A stretch of 64,000 nucleotides of DNA from Rallus limicola (Eukaryota > Chordata > Aves > Gruiformes > Rallidae), in the NCBI GenBank assembly GCA_022605955.1, contig JAKCOZ010000306.1:124001-188000 (forward strand), written 5' to 3'. Below are positions 62,143 through 64,000 of this stretch, piece after piece. The notes beneath the pieces are model-generated. The model had not been told where the DNA came from. It saw nothing but the letters and a program-made list of their open reading frames with translations, and ran no database searches. Made by a program: the position numbers and the translations under genes. Each line of letters begins with the position of its first letter. The stretch's first letter is position 1.

Positions 62143-63330
62143 GTGCTTTTCTCGGCCCTAGCAGACTGCAGTTCAAAACATGCTAAACGTCCAGCAATAA
62201 CTCCCAAAGTAAAGAAGCTAGGCCTGAAAGGCATAGCTTGTCTGAAACCTCCTAACAGGACGCACGAGCAGACCCTGTCACTTTGGCTCTCAGCCTTTTC
62301 CTTTGCCTGGAAAGAGGGAACATGCCTGGAACCTCCTACGGTGCTTTTCTCGGCCCTAGCAGACTGCAGTTCAAAACATGCTAAACGTCCAGCAATAACT
62401 CCCAAAGTAAAGAAGCTAGGCCTGAAAGGCATAGCTTGTCTGAAACCTCCTAACAGGACACACGAGCAGACCCTGTCGCTTTGGCTCTCAGCCTTTTCCT
62501 TTGCCTGGAAAGAGGGAACATGCCTGGAACCTCCTACGGTGCTTTTCTTGGCCCTAGCAGACTGCAGTTCAAAACATGCTAAACGTCCAGCAATAACTCC
62601 CAAAGTAAAGAAGCTAGGCCTGAAAGGCATAGCTTGTCTGAAACCTCCTAACAGGACACACGAGCAGACCCTGTCGCTTTGGCTCTCAGCCTTTTCCTTT
62701 GCCTGGAAAGAGGGAACATGCCTGGAACCTCCTACGGTGCTTTTCTCGGCCCTAGCAGACTGCAGTTCAAAACATGCTAAACGTCCAGCAATAACTCCCA
62801 AAGTAAAGAAGCTAGGCCTGAAAGGCATAGCTTGTCTGAAACCTCCTAACAGGACACACGAGCAGACCCTGTCGCTTTGGCTCTCAGCCTTTTCCTTTGC
62901 CTGGAAAGAGGGAACATGCCTGGAACCTCCTACGGTACTTTTCTCGGCCCTAGCAGACTGCAGTTCAAAACATGCTAAACGTCCAGCAATAACTCCCAAA
63001 GTAAAGAAGCTAGGCCTGAAAGGCATAGCTTGTCTGAAACCTCCTAACAGGACACACGAGCAGACCCTGTCGCTTTGGCTCTCAGCCTTTTCCTTTGCCT
63101 GGAAAGAGGGAACATGCCTGGAACCTCCTACGGTGCTTTTCTCGGCCCTAGCAGACTGCAGTTCAAAACATGCTAAACGTCCAGCAATAACTCCCAAAGT
63201 AAAGAAGCTAGGCCTGAAAAGCATAGCTTGTCTGAAACCTCCTAACAGGACACACCAGCAGACCCTGTCACTTTGGCTCTCAGCCTTTTCCTTTGCCTGG
63301 AAAGAGGGAACATGCCTGGAACCTCCTACG
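62143..63330. repeat. 6-monomer module, copy 3
   Basis: Same order of six marker monomers as at 53,629-54,816, from gacgcac (62,26x) to gaaaagcat plus accagcag (63,22x-63,25x). Confidence 0.75.
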
Positions 63331-64000
63331 GTGCTTTTCTCGGCCCTAGCAGACTGCAGTTCAAAACATGCTAAACGTCCAGCAATAACTCCCAAAGTAA
63401 AGAAGCTAGGCCTGAAAGGCATAGCTTGTCTGAAACCTCCTAACAGGACACACGAGCAGACCCTGTCGCTTTGGCTCTCAGCCTTTTCCTTTGCCTGGAA
63501 AGAGGGAACATGCCTGGAACCTCCTACGGTGCTTTTCTCGGCCCTAGCAGACTGCAGTTCAAAACATGCTAAACGTCCAGCAATAACTCCCAAAGTAAAG
63601 AAGCTAGGCCTGAAAGGCATAGCTTGTCTGAAACCTCCTAACAGGACACACGAGCAGACCCTGTCGCTTTGGCTCTCAGCCTTTTCCTTTGCCTGGAAAG
63701 AGGGAACATGCCTGGAACCTCCTACGGTGCTTTTCTCGGCCCTAGCAGACTGCAGTTCAAAACATGCTAAACGTCCAGCAATAACTCCCAAAGTAAAGAA
63801 GCTAGGCCTGAAAAGCATAGCTTGTCTGAAACCTCCTAACAGGACACACCAGCAGACCCTGTCACTTTGGCTCTCAGCCTTTTCCTTTGCCTGGAAAGAG
63901 GAAACATGCCTGGAACCTCCTACGGTGCTTTTCTCGGCCCTAGCAGACTGCAGTTCAAAACATGCTAAACGTCCAGCAATAACTCCCAAAGTAAAGAAGC

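Larger units (their letters stand above)
1..64000. repeat. 198-bp head-to-tail satellite DNA array filling the window
   Basis: The same 198-bp unit recurs from the first to the last base; for example the gtgcttttct start is at 61, 259, 457 and 655. About 323-324 copies fit the length after allowing for the known indels. Copies differ from each other by only a few substitutions, all lie in the same orientation, and both window ends fall inside a monomer, so the array is longer than this window. Composition of the copy at 1-198 is A55 C57 G42 T44, with 4 CpG. No interruption by a transposon or unique DNA was found. The function is not given by the sequence; arrays of this kind are typical of centromeric, pericentromeric or subtelomeric heterochromatin in eukaryotes. 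I do not recognise a named family. Confidence 0.99.
51390..64000. repeat. Subarray B, distal mosaic block
   Basis: About 64 monomers without indels, all 198 bp. New alleles appear here: gaaaagcat together with accagcag, ctctcaaag, aaaggcctagc (55,499-55,503 and 61,835-61,839), gaggaaaca, and frequent ggtactttt and agcttttt. The order is not one simple period but a mixture of recurring short modules, described separately. Confidence 0.85.

Noticed and set aside
1..64000. CRISPR array
   Set aside because: The repeat is contiguous; there are no unique spacers between conserved repeats, and the 198-bp unit varies only at scattered sites.
1..64000. Giant repetitive surface or adhesion protein gene, as in some bacteria
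   Set aside because: There is no start region, signal peptide, anchor or unique end in 64 kb. Frames are open on both strands, and CpG decay is not a bacterial feature.
1..64000. Known human or primate satellites (alpha, beta, gamma, HSat) or telomeric repeats
   Set aside because: The 198-bp unit and its sequence do not match what I know of those families, and no TTAGGG-type tracts are present. No database search was possible.
1..64000. Transposable element insertions, tRNA, rRNA or other RNA genes within the array
   Set aside because: I found no break in the 198-bp phase other than the listed small indels, so there is no room for an insertion. The monomer does not resemble a tRNA or 5S gene that I can recognise.

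Overview
The whole 64-kb window is one satellite DNA array. A 198-bp monomer repeats head to tail, always in the same orientation, about 323 to 324 times. The array runs off both ends of the window. I see no unique sequence, gene, RNA gene, transposable element or array edge. The monomer, counted by hand from the copy at 1-198, has 55 A, 57 C, 42 G and 44 T (50% GC). It carries only 4 CpG where about 12 are expected (ratio about 0.33). Many of the sites that vary between copies are CpG/TpG/CpA alternatives. Megabase-style satellite structure plus methylation-like CpG decay points to a eukaryotic chromosome, more likely vertebrate than bacterial. I cannot name the species or match the monomer to a named satellite family.

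Layout. (1) Positions 1-19,913 hold subfamily A, marked by aatagct/aataact alternation, a linked three-site haplotype (cactc, tactg, tagct), and monomers with ggcatga, gtgtcac or gataggc. Inside it, 12,139-16,292 has a regular higher-order pattern: a 4-monomer motif and a 9-monomer (1,782-bp) tandem duplication. (2) A 7-bp deletion at about 19,914 lies where subfamily A gives way to subfamily B. (3) Positions 19,915-64,000 hold subfamily B, marked by tgtcgct, ctatcac, cttggcc, gccgact, gacgcac, accagcag and catggcc variants. (4) Within B, about 21,890-24,660 carries some twenty 1-2 bp indels, mostly in short homopolymers, while the surrounding tens of kilobases carry almost none. This is probably a poorly polished assembly patch. 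(5) About 30,889-51,389 has nested higher-order repeats of 21 monomers (4,140 bp), 15 monomers (2,952 bp) and 43 monomers (8,478 bp), tracked by an 18-bp deletion that occurs five times and by a shared C-to-A marker. (6) About 51,390-64,000 is a more scrambled mosaic with recurring 5- and 6-monomer modules.

Coding. Because 198 is divisible by three and the monomer lacks stops in one frame on each strand, very long open frames arise automatically on both strands, including one of over 10,000 codons on the minus strand. I reject these as genes. The interest of the window lies in its evolutionary architecture: subfamily turnover, datable nested duplications, an internally duplicated monomer, and a degenerate sequence resembling a CENP-B box. 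A centromeric or other heterochromatic role is possible but is not shown by the sequence.
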